A stretch of 64,000 nt of DNA from Muscardinus avellanarius (GCA_963383645.1 OY726563.1:37951331-38015330), one strand, 5' to 3'. Shown: positions 1 through 9,970, counted from the stretch's first letter. A program made the numbers and translations. Notes: generated by a model from the letters alone, not told the origin.

Positions 1-71
1 TCTGAATCTAAATGCTTAAGCTGATCTCAGCTCTCATGCTTACTGGTTGAATTTAGGCAAATCATCTAACT

Positions 72-278
72 CAGTGATTCTCAAAGCTGGGGGCATTTTT
101 ACCCCTTGAGGGACATTTGACAATGTCTGGAGAGATTTGGGCTGTCACATCTGGAGTAGATGGGTTGATACTGGCTTTCAGTAATGCACAGAGGCTAGGG
201 ATGCTTCTCAGCATCCTACAGTGCACATGACAGCTCCCTATCAAAATGTCAAATAGTTCTGAAGTTGAGAAATTCTGA
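72..278 (+). mobile_element. MER5A-like hAT-Charlie DNA transposon relic
   Basis: The sequence follows the MER5A consensus almost end to end: it opens with CAGTGATTCTCAA, contains GACAATGTCTGGAGAGATTT and GCATCCTACAGTGCACATGACAG, and closes with GAAGTTGAGAAATTCTGA. The ends are the expected imperfect inverted repeats. Flanks show an imperfect 8-bp duplication (ATCTAACT / ACGTAACT). Non-autonomous, no coding capacity; ancient and inactive. Confidence 0.8.
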
Positions 279-588
279 CGTAACTCTTTTGTGCTTCCAT
301 TTTCTAATATACAATATGGATTTAAAATTAGCAAATATCATGATTCTCTGAGAGTTTAGTGATTTAATACAAGAAAAACTTGGAGAAATACATAGGATGC
401 AACCTATACTCAATAAATATAAGCTGGTATCATCATCATGAGGCTGAGAGCTCATAGCACAGAGATGCAGGCAGTTATAACTACAGTATGAAAGACAATT
501 TTACTAAAGCACTGTGATTACAGAGATACTGTCTAGCTTTATTCTATTATACCTCCAGTACCTAAGTGTCTAGCATATATTTTGTTGG
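279..588. other. Unassigned stretch
   Basis: AT-rich sequence without a recognisable repeat, exon or RNA gene. A short segment near 565-580 (GTCTAGCATATATTTTGTTGG) faintly resembles a MIR/L2 end but is too short to call. Confidence 0.4.
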
Positions 589-589
589 G

Positions 590-806
590 TTTTTTTTTTT
601 TTGTGTGTGTGTGTGTGTGTGGTAAACCCAGGGGTATTTTACCTCTGGGCTACACCCCCAGACCTATTTTATATTTTATTTGGAACCAGGGTCTCACTAA
701 ATTGCTGAGAGCCTCACTAAGGTGTTGAGACTGGCTTTGAACTTGTGATCCTCCTGTCTCAGCCTCCCAAGTACTAGGATTACAAGTGTGTGCCACCATG
801 CCTGGC
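590..806 (-). mobile_element. Dimeric 7SL/ID SINE with (GT)n in its tail
   Basis: Reading the minus strand, the left arm starts at 806 (GCCAGGCATGGTGGCACAC) and the right arm ends at about 620. The tail has been replaced by (CA)n, seen here as (GT)n at 603-620, next to poly-T. Full length; about 15% different from other copies in the window by eye, so a moderately old insertion. Confidence 0.9.
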
Positions 807-1012
807 TTGTTTTGTTAAAATATTTAATATAGCAACTATTTGTTCAAAGATAAGATAATGAATATAATGTACCTCCTAGAGTTCCTAGCACAATGTAGGT
901 GTTCTATAATAGAGGTGGCTATAGTAGATTTTATGATAGTATGTCTTTTGAGCCTAAAAACAAGAACCAATGTGTACCTTCTTTCATTTTCTTGCTCAAA
1001 TCATTTTTGCAT

Positions 1013-1560
1013 TAATTTTTTAAATTTTGTTGGTACAATATGATTATACATTGTAGTGAGATTCAAAGTGATATATTCATATACGGACACCGTATCTCTT
1101 GGTATAGTTGTGTTCTAAATCCATCCCACTACCTCCTTACTCCCCATACATGCTAGTAAGGTTCTTAGTGCTACCTTCATATATGATCTTAATATTATTT
1201 GGTTTGTTTACATCCTCAAGCCTCTTTCTTCCCCTCTCTTTCCTCCCCAAATCTTCTTCTACTATTCTAATTAGTCTTACTCCTTATTATCATGAAGGTC
1301 ATTTTCTTTCCTTTTTTCTCTCTAGCTTCTACATATGAGAGAAAATATACAACCTTGACTTTCTGAGACTAGCTAGTTCTATCCATTTTCCTGCAAATGA
1401 TATAACTTTATTCTTCTTTATGGCTGAGAAAAAACTCCATTCTGTATATATATCACATTTTCTTTATCCATTCACCTATTGATGGATACCTAGATTGGCT
1501 CCATAATATGGATATTATTAATTGTGCTATAAACTTAAGTATGCATGTATCACAATAGTA
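1013..1560 (-). mobile_element. L1 3' end (3' UTR and end of ORF2), antisense
   Basis: The left edge is the poly-A end of an L1 in reverse (TTTTTAAATTTTGTTGGTACAATATG). It is followed by the C/T-rich 3' UTR and then the end of ORF2 in reverse complement, recognisable as TTTATGGCTGAG, CCATTCACCTATTGATGGAT and AATTGTGCTATAAAC. It is truncated at the right, and frames are destroyed. Confidence 0.8.
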
Positions 1561-1574
1561 TTTTGATTGATATA

Positions 1575-1719
1575 TAATATTTGTACATATTTACAATATG
1601 ATATTTTGATTCATGTATACATTGGGTAATGATCAAGTTAGGGTAATTAGCATATCTATCACCTTAAACTTTCATATTTCTTTATGATGAATACATTCAA
1701 ATTCCTTTTTAACTATTTT

Positions 1720-1758
<39 letters not shown>

Positions 1759-1795
1759 CATTATTGTTACTTATTTTCACCCTTCTGTGCCTGGG
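1575..1795 (-). mobile_element. Old L1M 3' UTR fragment, antisense
   Basis: TGATATTTTGATTCATGTATACA followed by GGGTAATTAGCATATCTATCACCTTAAAC is the reverse complement of the 3' UTR shared by many old mammalian L1M subfamilies. It carries an (AT)n expansion in its middle. It may belong to the same insertion as a neighbour, but the joins are not clear. Confidence 0.6.
1722..1756. repeat. (AT)n microsatellite
   Basis: About 16 uninterrupted AT dinucleotides inside the old L1 3' UTR. Confidence 0.95.
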
Positions 1796-1799
1796 AACA

Positions 1800-2020
1800 G
1801 TGCTATTCAAAATAGCCAGGATATCGAATCAGTCTAAATAACCATCAATAGATGAATGGTTAAAAATATGCTACGTATCATAATAGAATACTATTCAGCC
1901 CTAAAAAGCATGTGATCCTGACATTTGCAACAATAATAGATGGACCTGGAGAACATTATGTTAAGTGAAATAAGTCAAGCACAGAAAGATAACACCATAT
2001 TCTCTCATAAGTATAATCTT
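1800..2020 (+). mobile_element. L1 ORF2 3' fragment
   Basis: Sense-strand L1 sequence near the end of ORF2: TAGATGAATGGTTAAAAATATG, ATAGAATACTATTCAGCCCTAAAAAG and GTTAAGTGAAATAAGTCAAGC are conserved landmarks. Frames are broken, and the fragment is cut off by a SINE tail at about 2025. Confidence 0.75.
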
Positions 2021-2024
2021 AAAA

Positions 2025-2062
<38 letters not shown>

Positions 2063-2240
2063 TACTGGGGCTAGATCCGGGGGCTCCATCCCAGCTCTAT
2101 TTTATTTTTTTATTTTGAAACAGGGTCTCACTAAGTTGCTGAGAGCCTCACTAAATTGCTAATGCTGGCCTCAAACCTATGATCTTCCTGTCTCAGCTTC
2201 TCAACTATTTGTATTACAGGCATATACCATTACACCTGGC
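2025..2240 (-). mobile_element. Dimeric 7SL/ID SINE, (GT)17 tail
   Basis: Full-length element on the minus strand. The left arm begins at 2240 (GCCAGGTGTAATGGTATAT) and the right arm ends near 2063 (CAGTACTAC read in reverse). The tail is a pure (GT)n tract at 2026-2060. CpG sites of the left arm are decayed. Confidence 0.88.
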
Positions 2241-2368
2241 AAAAAAAAAATCTTGTAGAAGCTGAGACCAGAATATGCTTATCAGAATGATGGAGAAGAC
2301 TGGAAGAGGTAGATCAAGAGGTAACATGTTAATATTTGATACTAGGAATAAGTTATTGGTAAAATATC
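2241..2368. other. Target region of the ORF1-only element
   Basis: Unremarkable AT-rich DNA between a SINE and the next insertion. Its last bases form the 5' copy of the target-site duplication (2369-2381). Confidence 0.5.
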
Positions 2369-2381
2369 TTAAATTGTGTTC

Positions 2382-2984
2382 GAGGGCACCAGACCAATGC
2401 ACTCAACAGCCCACCAGGCTCCAGAGAGGAGCGGCGGACAGTGAGCCGAGGTGAGCCGCTGTGGATCAGCCGGGTGGAATTCGGCAGATTTTTCGGCACA
2501 GGGAGCAACTAAAGCTCCCAGTGGCTGGGCTCAGCACACACTGCAGGGACTCAGAGCGGAGCTCAAAACCAGAGAAGAAATACGACAGCCTCACGGCCGA
2601 GGGCATAGCAGCGGCGCCATATTGTCACCGGCGGCGGCAGCAGCGAATTCACCGAGTCCACTAAAGTTCCATCTGCGTACTCAACAACAGTGAGTCAAAT
2701 TGTGGCCCCAGAGGAGAAATCCCATTACTGCACTCCTAGGGACTTGACCCAGTGGGGGAGTGGTGGTGGCAAAGATATCACACCATAGGAGAACGCCCAA
2801 CCTGGCACACCCCCCCCATGGTCTAAAGCAGCCTCGATTGACTCCCTGGGTCTGAGACTCTGCAATACAACACAGTAAAGGAGTAGTGGGGTCTGAGATA
2901 CTACAGACTCGAGATCCAGAGCACCTTAAGTGACGTCGTAGTGACCCAGGGAAGAACCCAGAGAAGGCACAAACTTCCGAAATC
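2382..2984 (+). promoter_or_regulatory. L1-type 5' UTR / internal promoter region
   Basis: About 600 bp upstream of ORF1 with preserved CpG sites (GAGCGGCGGACAGTGAGCCG, GGCGGCGGCAGCAGC) in an otherwise AT-rich window. GCGCCATATTG at about 2613 fits a YY1 core on the minus strand; YY1 sites position transcription starts in human L1, though there the site lies at the very 5' end. No tandem monomers. Promoter function is inferred from family knowledge. Confidence 0.6.
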
Positions 2985-3902
2985 ATGGGAAAGAGGAATA
3001 ACACTGGAGCAATGAATGCCCACAACCCCACAACATCAGAACCCGATAAAACAGAAAATCAGAGATTTCTAGAAGATCAAATCAGGAAAATAACTGTAGA
3101 AATAATAGAGGTGTTTCAAAAAGCATTCAGAGAGAGCCAAAAAGAGATAAAGGATGCAATTAATGAAGTAAAGCCCTCAATTCAAAGTACAAACAACCGA
3201 TTAGACCACATGGAGAATAGAATCTCACTCTTAGAAGATGATCAGTCCAAAAATGAACGCATAGTTTCTAATCTAGAAAAAAATATCCAACAGCAGGAAT
3301 CTGACATTGAAGAAATATGGGCCCATTTTAAGAGAGCTGACCTAAGAATAATTGGAATAGAGGAGGGAAAAGAAGGTGAAACCAAAGGGATCAACAGTCT
3401 CTTCAAGGAAGTAATAGCAGAAAATTTTCCAAACATAGAGCAAGAGGTTCATACACAGGTCCAGGAAACTTATAGAACTCCCTTTTGACAGGATCGGAAA
3501 AGAGGATCCCCACGCCACATAACTGTAAAAATGACCAATGTGGAAGCCAAGCAGAGAATCTTAAAGGCAACAAAAACAAAGGGCCAAGTGACATTCAGAG
3601 GCAAACCGATTAGAATCACTCCAGACTTCCCAAACCAAGTCATGAGAGCCAGAAGGGCTTGGAGTAACATATTCCCAATTCTGAAAGAAAACAACTTCCA
3701 GCCAAAAATTTACTACCCAGCAAAACTTTCTATCAAATTAGATGGAGAAATAAGAAGCTTCCATGACAAACAGAAACTGAAGGAATTTATTTCTTCAAAA
3801 CCAGCGCTAGAGAAAATACTCAAAGAGATTAACTACAAAGAAGAAATAGGTAACACACACCAGAACCAGAGAAACAAGATTCTCCAACCAACAGACAACT
3901 AA
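2985..3902 (+). pseudogene. L1 ORF1p-like gene, one in-frame stop
   Basis: The protein would be about 305 residues, a normal ORF1p length. Residues 1-40 are a basic N-terminus (MGKRNNTG). About 40-125 is a heptad-like coiled coil (NNRLDHMENRISLLEDD, NERIVSNLEKNIQQQE), the trimerisation region. From about 125 comes the RRM-like domain (DLRIIGIEEGKEGET, FPNIEQEVHTQVQETYRTP), then the C-terminal domain (KGQVTFRGKPIRITPD, ARRAWSNIFPILKENNFQPK, YPAKLSIK). ORF1p is an RNA-binding chaperone that coats L1 RNA. The frame is intact except for one TGA at 3486-3488 between the RRM and C-terminal parts. The next bases continue the same frame with good similarity, so this is a point nonsense change and not a frameshift. 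The TGA reads as a likely CpG decay of CGA. The ATG is chosen because it follows the CpG-rich UTR and matches the family start. Confidence 0.88.
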
Positions 3903-3909
3903 GATTGGT

Positions 3910-4640
3910 TATCTTTGGAGATTCATTATTTATGTTAGTCTTTTACCTATCTCTAAATTGTATTGTTTGCCTTTATTGTTGTTAATTTTTAGGATTTCTA
4001 GTTGGAATATTAATATACCTTCAAATATAGCATTTGGAATATTTTATCCCATTCTATCAGGAACTTTATCTCTGTTTACATTGTCTTTGGATATACAATA
4101 TTTTTTTATTTTTTAGGGAGTTTGTATACTCTTCTGTTGCCTGTGCCATTGAAATCATATCCAAGAAATCACTGCCAATTTCAGTGTTGTGAGGGTTAAT
4201 GACCCAGATTTTCTTCTAAAAGTTTATAGTCTTAAGATTTATATTTAGGTCTTTTATCTATTTTGAGTTAATATTTGTATATGGTGTTAGGTAAGGGTCC
4301 AATTTTATTCTTTTTCATGTAATTATTATTTTTCAACAATATTTAGTTAAAAGATTATTATTTCCACCACCAAATGTTCGTGGAAACCTTGTCAAAAATA
4401 ACTTGACAATATATGGAAGAATGTATCTCTAGGCTTTTATTTAACTCCAATGGTTTACATATCTGCCTTTAGAACAGTACTGCACTGTTTCAATTATTGT
4501 AGCTTTATATGGTTTGAAATCAGAAAATATATATCTTCTAGCTTTGTTCTTTTTCAAGATCGTTTTGGGTACCTAGAGTCCATATTCCATATTAGGATAG
4601 ATTTTTTTCTGAAAAATAAATATATAAATATATGATAGTT
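3910..4640 (-). mobile_element. Old L1M ORF2 fragment captured in antisense
   Basis: In reverse complement this reads as the 3' part of an ancient L1 ORF2. Landmarks on the plus strand are ATCCAAGAAATCACTGCCAA, TTTTAGGATTT, AGGTCTTTTATCTATTTTGAG, GTATATGGTGTTAGGTAAGGG and GTAGCTTTATATGGTTTGAAA. It is clearly more degraded than the ORF1 beside it, yet lies inside the same TSD pair, so it travelled with, or was joined during, the insertion. Confidence 0.75.
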
Positions 4641-4769
4641 TCACCTAAAAAAAAAGAAAAGAAAAAAATATTCTCTGGTAAGAAAGAAAGCAAAAAGAAA
4701 TATTGAAATGTTATCTTTAAGTTATCAAAAGCTTGGTGTCAGACAAATGAAACTGTTATGTGAGACTAT

Positions 4770-4969
4770 CATTTTTAATTTTGGATAAATTGCTATAATA
4801 CTAGATGTCAACCACTAAGCCAAGCATGGGAAGGAGGGATGGAGAGGGAATGGGGTGGGGATCGGGTGGGGGCTGACTGGGCGATGAGTGCATGTATGTC
4901 TACAAAAGTTTTTTTGTATCCCACTATGATGTATGAATACAGTGTACCAATAAAAAAATTTAAAAAAAA
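4770..4969 (+). other. L1 3' UTR and poly(A) tail of the ORF1-only element
   Basis: CCACTAAGCCAAGCATGGGA, a G-rich run (GGAATGGGGTGGGGATCGGG), then TACAGTGTACCAATAAAAAAA. The same landmarks recur at 15990-16170, 26550-26720, 40290-40375 and 44510-44695. AATAAA lies at the tail junction. The 130 bp before it (4641-4769) are A-rich and unassigned. Confidence 0.8.
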
Positions 4970-4982
4970 TTAAATTGTGTTC

Positions 4983-5644
4983 AACAACTATTCACCAGCT
5001 CAAGGCTAAGAAGAAACTCACAGAGAAGTTATAAGATCCCTAAAATTGCAGAATGCATAATTATGTTGTCCACTATTTTAAAAAGATATTGGCTTGTAAT
5101 TATCTTAAAAAGATTTTAAGCATTTTTCATTTTTTTCTCTGCTTCAGTCCAACAAAAAGATTACAGTTGTATTATAATTGTTTAAACATTAAGCAAGATG
5201 ATCCGGGAAAAGGAAAATGAGAGTAGAAAATATAGATGAGGTAGTTCAGTCAACCCCCACCCAACATACCCTAGAAGAATCTTCCCACTTGCTAGAGGGC
5301 TGCAAATTTGACAGGTAAAGGCAAAGAATAAAATCTGTTTTGCCATATATTTCACAGGGCCATACAATGAAAAAAGACAATTATTCTTCATAATAAAACA
5401 TGAAAGTTCTCCCTATACAGAGGATGCTGAAATGAAATTAATTCTTTGATAGCATCTTTATAGGTAAGTCAATAGTTCATGGGGCTATTCTTCATAATAT
5501 CCTGCAGTGCAGACCAAAGTTATAAAACTAAAGCACATTCCAATAAAAGCAACTCTACAAAGGTTTAAAATGACATGGTTCAGGTATAAATCTCTTGGGT
5601 ACTCTCTCCAATCCTGTACTAACAAAGGGCCATAAGGAATGGTC
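4983..5644. other. Unassigned stretch
   Basis: No repeat consensus, splice-flanked open frame or RNA gene recognised. Moderately AT-rich single-copy-looking DNA. Confidence 0.4.
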
Positions 5645-6312
5645 AGGCTGGGCCTGGTGGCACATGTCTGTAATCCTTGTCCTTGGCAGGCTGAGACAGG
5701 AGGCATATTAGCCAGCCTTTTCACAGCTTTAATCTAAAAGATCTGACCACAAAACTTAGAGGAAGAAAGATTTATTTGCTCCCACTATTTCTTGGAGATA
5801 TCGGGGTTTAGTGCATGTGAGGCCAGGGACTGCAGATGTCAGGGCATGCCAGCAGCAGGAAGTAAAGAGAGGGAGAGCACATTGTTCTCACATCATGGAT
5901 GCCAGAAGCAAGAGCAGTGTGAGGGGAGGAAGGGGCCCATCTCCTCCAGCCACATCCTACCAGCTAAGGCCACCATCCAGATAAATCCACTATGGAGGAA
6001 GGGGCCCATATTCTCCAGCCACATCCTACCATTTCAGGCCACTATCCAGATAAATCTACTATGGATTTATCCACTGCTGAGATTAAAACTCTCATGACTT
6101 AACTATAACAACCCTGAATATTAATAAATGAGCTTTCTAAGGAACATTCTACATCTAATTATAACAGGTGGATCACAGGTCTGAGGCCAGCCTCAGCAAA
6201 TAGTAAGACTCTCATCAACCTAGCGAGACCTGTTTCAAAATAAAAATAAAATAGTGCTAGGGGTGTAGCTCAGGTTAGAATGCTCCTGGGTTCAATCCCC
6301 AGTACCATTTGG
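5645..6312 (+). mobile_element. Dimeric SINE split by an LTR
   Basis: The first 55 bp of the left arm (GGCTGGGCCTGGTGGCACA...GACAGGAGG) lie at 5645-5699. The rest (GGTGGATCACAGGTCTGAGGCC through CCCCAGTACC) lies at 6161-6312. The intervening 460 bp is an LTR. GGAGG / GGTGG at the joins is a plausible 5-bp duplication of SINE sequence. Confidence 0.8.
5700..6160 (-). mobile_element. MaLR (MT/ORR1-like) solo LTR inside a SINE
   Basis: Plus-strand landmarks TTAGAGGAAGAAAGATTTAT, CCAGATAAATC and TTAATAAATGAGCTTT match, in reverse, the 3' half of rodent MT/ORR1-class MaLR LTRs. A duplicated block (GGAAGGGGCCCAT...CCACATCCTACCA) occurs twice in a row at about 5927-6062, a local tandem duplication. 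No internal retroviral sequence accompanies it. Confidence 0.6.
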
Positions 6313-6405
6313 GGGAAAATGAATGGTTAGACGGGATGTCTTTAGTGTAGCTCACCTTAAGCTGTATTGCTTACACACACACTCAGGTAGGGCCATACCT
6401 CTTTT

Positions 6406-6929
6406 TGTCAGCATTTTTACCACTGTGACCAAAATACCTGACAAGCACAACTTAGAGGAAGAAAGGCTTATCAGCTCACAGTTCTAGAGGTTCTAGTCTA
6501 TGTTAGGCCAGCTCCCAAGCAGGAACCACAGTGGCAGGTTTTCAAGACATGGCATCAGGAAGCAGAGTGAGGGCAGGGATGGAGGGACCTATGTCACCAA
6601 GGACACACTACTAGGGTTGTACCTCCAGCCAGGTCCTGCCTCAGAACCTGGTTTTATAACATAACATATGAGCTTTGGGAGGACATTTCATTTTTCTTTT
6701 CTTTTTTTTTTTTTTTTGGTACTGGGGATTGAACCCAGGGACACTCTACCTTGGAGCTAGACCCTAGCCCTTTATTTATTTATTTTTTTATTTTGAAACA
6801 AGATTTCAGTAAGTTGCTGAGGCTGGCCTCAAACCTGGGATATTCTTGTCTCAGTTTCCCAAGTACTGAAATTACAGGCGTATGCCAATGCTCCCAGCTT
6901 GAAGGACATTTTAAATCCAAACTATAACA
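6406..6929 (-). mobile_element. MaLR (MT/ORR1-like) solo LTR
   Basis: Starts TGTCAGCATTTTTACC and ends ACTATAACA, giving TG...CA-type ends. Internal ACCAAAATACCTGACAAG and CTTAGAGGAAGAAAGGCTTA are the reverse complement of the LTR's 3' end. A SINE sits inside it at 6689-6902. Confidence 0.65.
6689..6902 (-). mobile_element. Dimeric SINE inserted in the LTR
   Basis: Full-length minus-strand copy with a long poly-T at the left. It is flanked by a 9-bp direct repeat, AGGACATTT, at 6680-6688 and 6903-6911, so it is a later insertion than the LTR. Confidence 0.88.
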
Positions 6930-7059
6930 CCTGGACAGGATGATTTGCTTGGCAGATAAGTGCAGACACTAGGTTTTTAGTGCTCAACTTATCAGGTAGT
7001 AGAGCTTACAGCAGTTGTGGAAATTAAGGGACTTAATGATGACAAAAAGATTTCCCATT

Positions 7060-7360
7060 TATGAAGGATTTTCTTGTGCCAGACATTGTTCCAAGAGTTG
7101 TAGAAATACAGGCTATTAAATCCTACAACGACCCCATGGAGGAGTAAGATTATTAAATTCCTCATTTAGGGCCGAGGGTATAGCTAGGTAGTAGAATGCA
7201 CATGTTTAGCATGTGTAAGGCCCTGGGTTCCATCCCTAGCACCTAAAAACAAAAACAAAAAAATTTTCAATCACTATTTTATATAGGTAAAGAGACTAAA
7301 GAGTTAAGATCATCACTTGGCTAGTATTATAGAGCTATGATGTGACAATACAAGGAATTG
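7060..7360 (+). mobile_element. MIR, interrupted by an ID element
   Basis: GTGCCAGACATTGTTCCAAG, AATCCTACAACGACCCCATGG and, beyond the interruption, GGTAAAGAGACTAAAGAGTTAAG follow the MIR consensus order. Ancient mammal-wide tRNA-derived SINE. Confidence 0.6.
7168..7264 (+). mobile_element. Monomeric ID SINE
   Basis: A stand-alone ID element: box-A-like TATAGCTAGGTAGTAG, the diagnostic CATGTTTAGCATGTGTAAGGCC loop, box-B-like GGGTTCCATCC, then an A-rich tail. ID elements are rodent-specific, which supports the host assignment. It lacks a 7SL arm, unlike the dimers. Confidence 0.82.
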
Positions 7361-7459
7361 GACATAAGCAGCCCGGCAGCAGTGCCCACAAGGATGAGGT
7401 CTATAAATCATGCAGCACCAGAAGGGCCCACCCTACACCCCTCCCCACTTCACCAGTGC

Positions 7460-7620
7460 TTAGGCCTTCAAGGTTAACTCAAATGCTACTCCCCCCCAAA
7501 GCACTGCCACTGGCTTCTATCCGCCTCAAGCTTTCACTCATTTTTCATGCCATGAGAGTTTACATGCACCACCAGGGAGGCAATACAACTGTGACGTGTC
7601 TTATAGTTCTTGCCTTCAAA
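7460..7620 (+). mobile_element. Possible L2 3' fragment
   Basis: TTCAAGGTTAACTCAAATGCTAC and a later TCTTATAGTTCTTG recall the L2 3' region (CAGCTCAAATGCCAC...). The match is weak and short. Confidence 0.35.
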
Positions 7621-7834
7621 AGGCAAAATGGGATACCCCAAGGAATTCAAAGAGCACAGATTCCCAAAGCCTGTCAGTTTATTTCCCAGGTAAGACGTGA
7701 GAGAAGGAAAACCTACCGCAACAGGGGCTTCTACATAGAAGGGGGGCCCTGAGACAGAAGGCAAGGAGATGTAGAAAGGAGTAGGAAAGGCCACCTTACC
7801 TGACAGCAGGCAAGATGCTGAGCAAAGGCTACCA

Positions 7835-8055
7835 AGATTGAATATTGTACAGTACCAGGCACTGTTCTAAAGGCTTTACATACACTAACATATTAATGTT
7901 CACCCTGACCAAACAAGCAGCAGACTAATGTTATTTACATTCTATATGAAGAGACTAAGCGCGGATAGGTTAACCAACTTAACCAAGGCCACATAGCTAA
8001 TTGACAGGCAGGCAGTCTTCAGAGTAAATGCTCCTACTATCTATCGTACTGATTC
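7835..8055 (+). mobile_element. MIR
   Basis: GTACCAGGCACTGTTCTAAAGG, TTTACATACACTAACATATTAA and GGCCACATAGCTAATTGAC follow MIR in order over about 200 bp. Degraded and inactive. Confidence 0.7.
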
Positions 8056-8229
8056 TCTAGAAGGAAAGCTTCCTGCAGTGGACAGGCTGAAATGATGATA
8101 GAAAGGTAAATACAAGCCAGGCAGTGGAGGCCAGATTAAGGAGTTCCTGATATGTGTGCAATAAAGGGGAAAAAGTCGAGTGTCAGGTCAAGAGTTCTCC
8201 AATGTGGGTTTCCTGCTGTTGGGTCGTGG

Positions 8230-8760
8230 GGTCAAGAGAACTACTGTTACCTAACAAACCATCTCCAAAATTAGTGGCTTAAAACAATAACCATCTGTTC
8301 ATAGTTTGGCAGTTTGGCTAGAAATTGGCAGAGCTGACACATCTCTGTTCCATGTGATATCATCTGAGAACAGTTACACAGCTGCAATGAACTAGGAGCT
8401 CGACTGGAGCTGGAACATCCCAGATGACCTCACTCGCGTCAAAGCTAGGCCTGGGTAGCATGAGTGGCTAGACATTTGAGTTCCTCTCTGTCTGACCTCC
8501 TTCTTTCTACTTGTGGTCACTCATCATCCATAAGTCTAGTCCAAGTTTCATTATGTAAAATCTGGCTTGCAAGTCTCTTAAGGCCTAGGCTTGGGATTGA
8601 TTCTGTATCACTTTTGTCATATTCTATTAGCCAAAGAAAGTCCCATGGTCCCTTGAAAATGTGCGGTACAGCAAGAACAGACAGGGATTGGAGAGATTCC
8701 TGGAGGTCAACTCTGCAAATAAGCCCCCTCAGGGACCAAGGGCCCCAGGGGTCTCTGGTT
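8230..8760. mobile_element. ERVL-type LTR candidate
   Basis: CAAACCATCTCCAAAATTAGTGGCTTAAAACAA at the left and AAGGCCTAGGCTTGGGA...CATATTCTATTAGCCAAAGAAAG at the right recall ancient ERVL LTRs of the LTR16/LTR33 kind. A 123-codon open frame inside has no recognisable domain and is treated as chance. Confidence 0.4.
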
Positions 8761-9009
8761 TGGTTGCTCTTGTTCTCTCACTCTGTATGCTCTACTGTAA
8801 ATGATATTCTCTTCATGGGTCTCCAAATTAGTTGAAGGACATCATAGCACCACTCTCCATGCACTTGCCCTCATCCTAATGACATGTGGACTAAGGAGAG
8901 AACAGTCATTTTAGATGTCACAGCTGTCCCCCAAGAGAGAGGACTTGGCTCCGGTCACAAGACCACCAAGTACTCCATGGCTTCAGTTGATGGTGCACTG
9001 TGAGGACTG

Positions 9010-9250
9010 ACTGTACTCTAGGGCATGAGTGAGTAAACTAGAATCCTCTGGCAAAATCCAGCCATTTGCCCTTTTCCTACATGAATATTGTCTATGGTTC
9101 ATTCATTTAAATACTGTCTATGGCTGCTTAAGCACTAAAACAGCAGAGCTGAGTAGCAGTGACAAGAGATTGCATGGCCCATAACACCTAAAATATGTAC
9201 TATTTGGCCCTTTACAGAAAGCTTGCCAATTGTAGCATTAGGGATAATAG
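9010..9250. mobile_element. Ancient hAT-type element ('TTTGGCCCTTTACAG' family)
   Basis: GGCAAAATCCAGCCATTTGCC, ATACTGTCTATGGCTGCTT, AAAACAGCAGAGCTGAGTAG, CCTAAAATATGTACTATTTGG and CCCTTTACAGAAAGCTTGCC are in the order of a widespread old mammalian MER-class DNA transposon. The same family recurs at 55595-56365. Confidence 0.65.
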
Positions 9251-9259
9251 TCAGCAATG

Positions 9260-9970
9260 GTACTCTTTCTCCTACTTAAATTATTTCCAGAAATTACTAT
9301 GGCCCCAGGGCTCATATTTTGACTGGCAGTAATAGGTGGCCAGTCTATATATTTCCTTGAAGAGAAAAGAGAATGTAAAGCTTTAAGTAATAACATTTCA
9401 AGGTACAAATCTACATGATGCTTTTAAAATCAAATCAATTTGTGCCCTTAGCACTTTTAGAAACCTATCCTAAGAAGCCTTCAATGAAATACTCTTTCCA
9501 TGCACACCTTACATTCTTCTCAGGGGAGAGGCTGCAGTAGGTTTTGTATGCTCAAAGATGTTTTCTAGTCACTCAATAAGCAAATTGGTCATACTATTTG
9601 GATAATCACTATGCTAGAGCACAATGAAAAGAACTCAACTGAGTTCTTAAACTCTGCTAACCTAGTAATACTTGAGCTTTTCTTTAAACTCAAGATAATT
9701 ATAGAAGCTTGCCCTTTTGCCTTCAATTTTTTTAAAAAATACCAGTTTTTAAAAGACATTTAATAATGCAAAATTGTGTTGTTCATAAATTATTTTGACC
9801 ATGTTTTCATATGCAAAATAAAACCAAAATATAAAATTCAGTCTCCAGTCTCCCTGGAGCCCTTAAAAGGTCAGCTCCCATACCTACCAAGAATATACTG
9901 TTAAAGCTTTATGCTTAAAAAGTTTGGAAAGATCCACTGACTCGGTTATTCTTGCTCTAGAGTTTATCCA
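9260..9970. other. Unassigned stretch
   Basis: AT-rich; nothing recognised. The last bases provide the 17-bp target of the SINE that follows. Confidence 0.4.

Larger units (their letters stand above)
2369..4982 (+). mobile_element. ORF1-only (half-LINE-like) L1 insertion with 13-bp target-site duplication
   Basis: A single insertion bounded by a perfect 13-bp duplication, TTAAATTGTGTTC, at 2369-2381 and 4970-4982. Inside, in order: a CpG-bearing L1-type 5' UTR (2382-2984), ORF1 (2985-3902), a piece of a much older L1 in antisense (3910-4640), about 130 bp of A-rich unknown sequence, and the same 3' UTR plus poly(A) found on other L1s of this window (4770-4969). There is no ORF2, so it cannot have encoded its own reverse transcriptase and must have been mobilised in trans. 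HAL1 elements have this general plan. What is seen: the TSD and the part order. What is inferred: that the internal rearrangement predates or accompanied the insertion. Confidence 0.82.

Noticed and set aside
3910..4640. Twin-priming inversion of the element's own ORF2
   Set aside because: Twin priming inverts the 5' part of the insert, whereas here the 5' UTR and ORF1 are in sense and only the middle is inverted. That middle is also more diverged than its flanks.
7168..7264. tRNA gene, suggested by box A and box B in ID elements and SINE right arms
   Set aside because: The acceptor and anticodon stems do not pair, and the copies carry A-rich tails and TSDs; these are tRNA-derived SINEs.
7342..7752. 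136-codon plus-strand open frame
   Set aside because: It overlaps MIR and a possible L2 piece, has no recognisable domain or Kozak/CpG context, and the composition is not protein-like.
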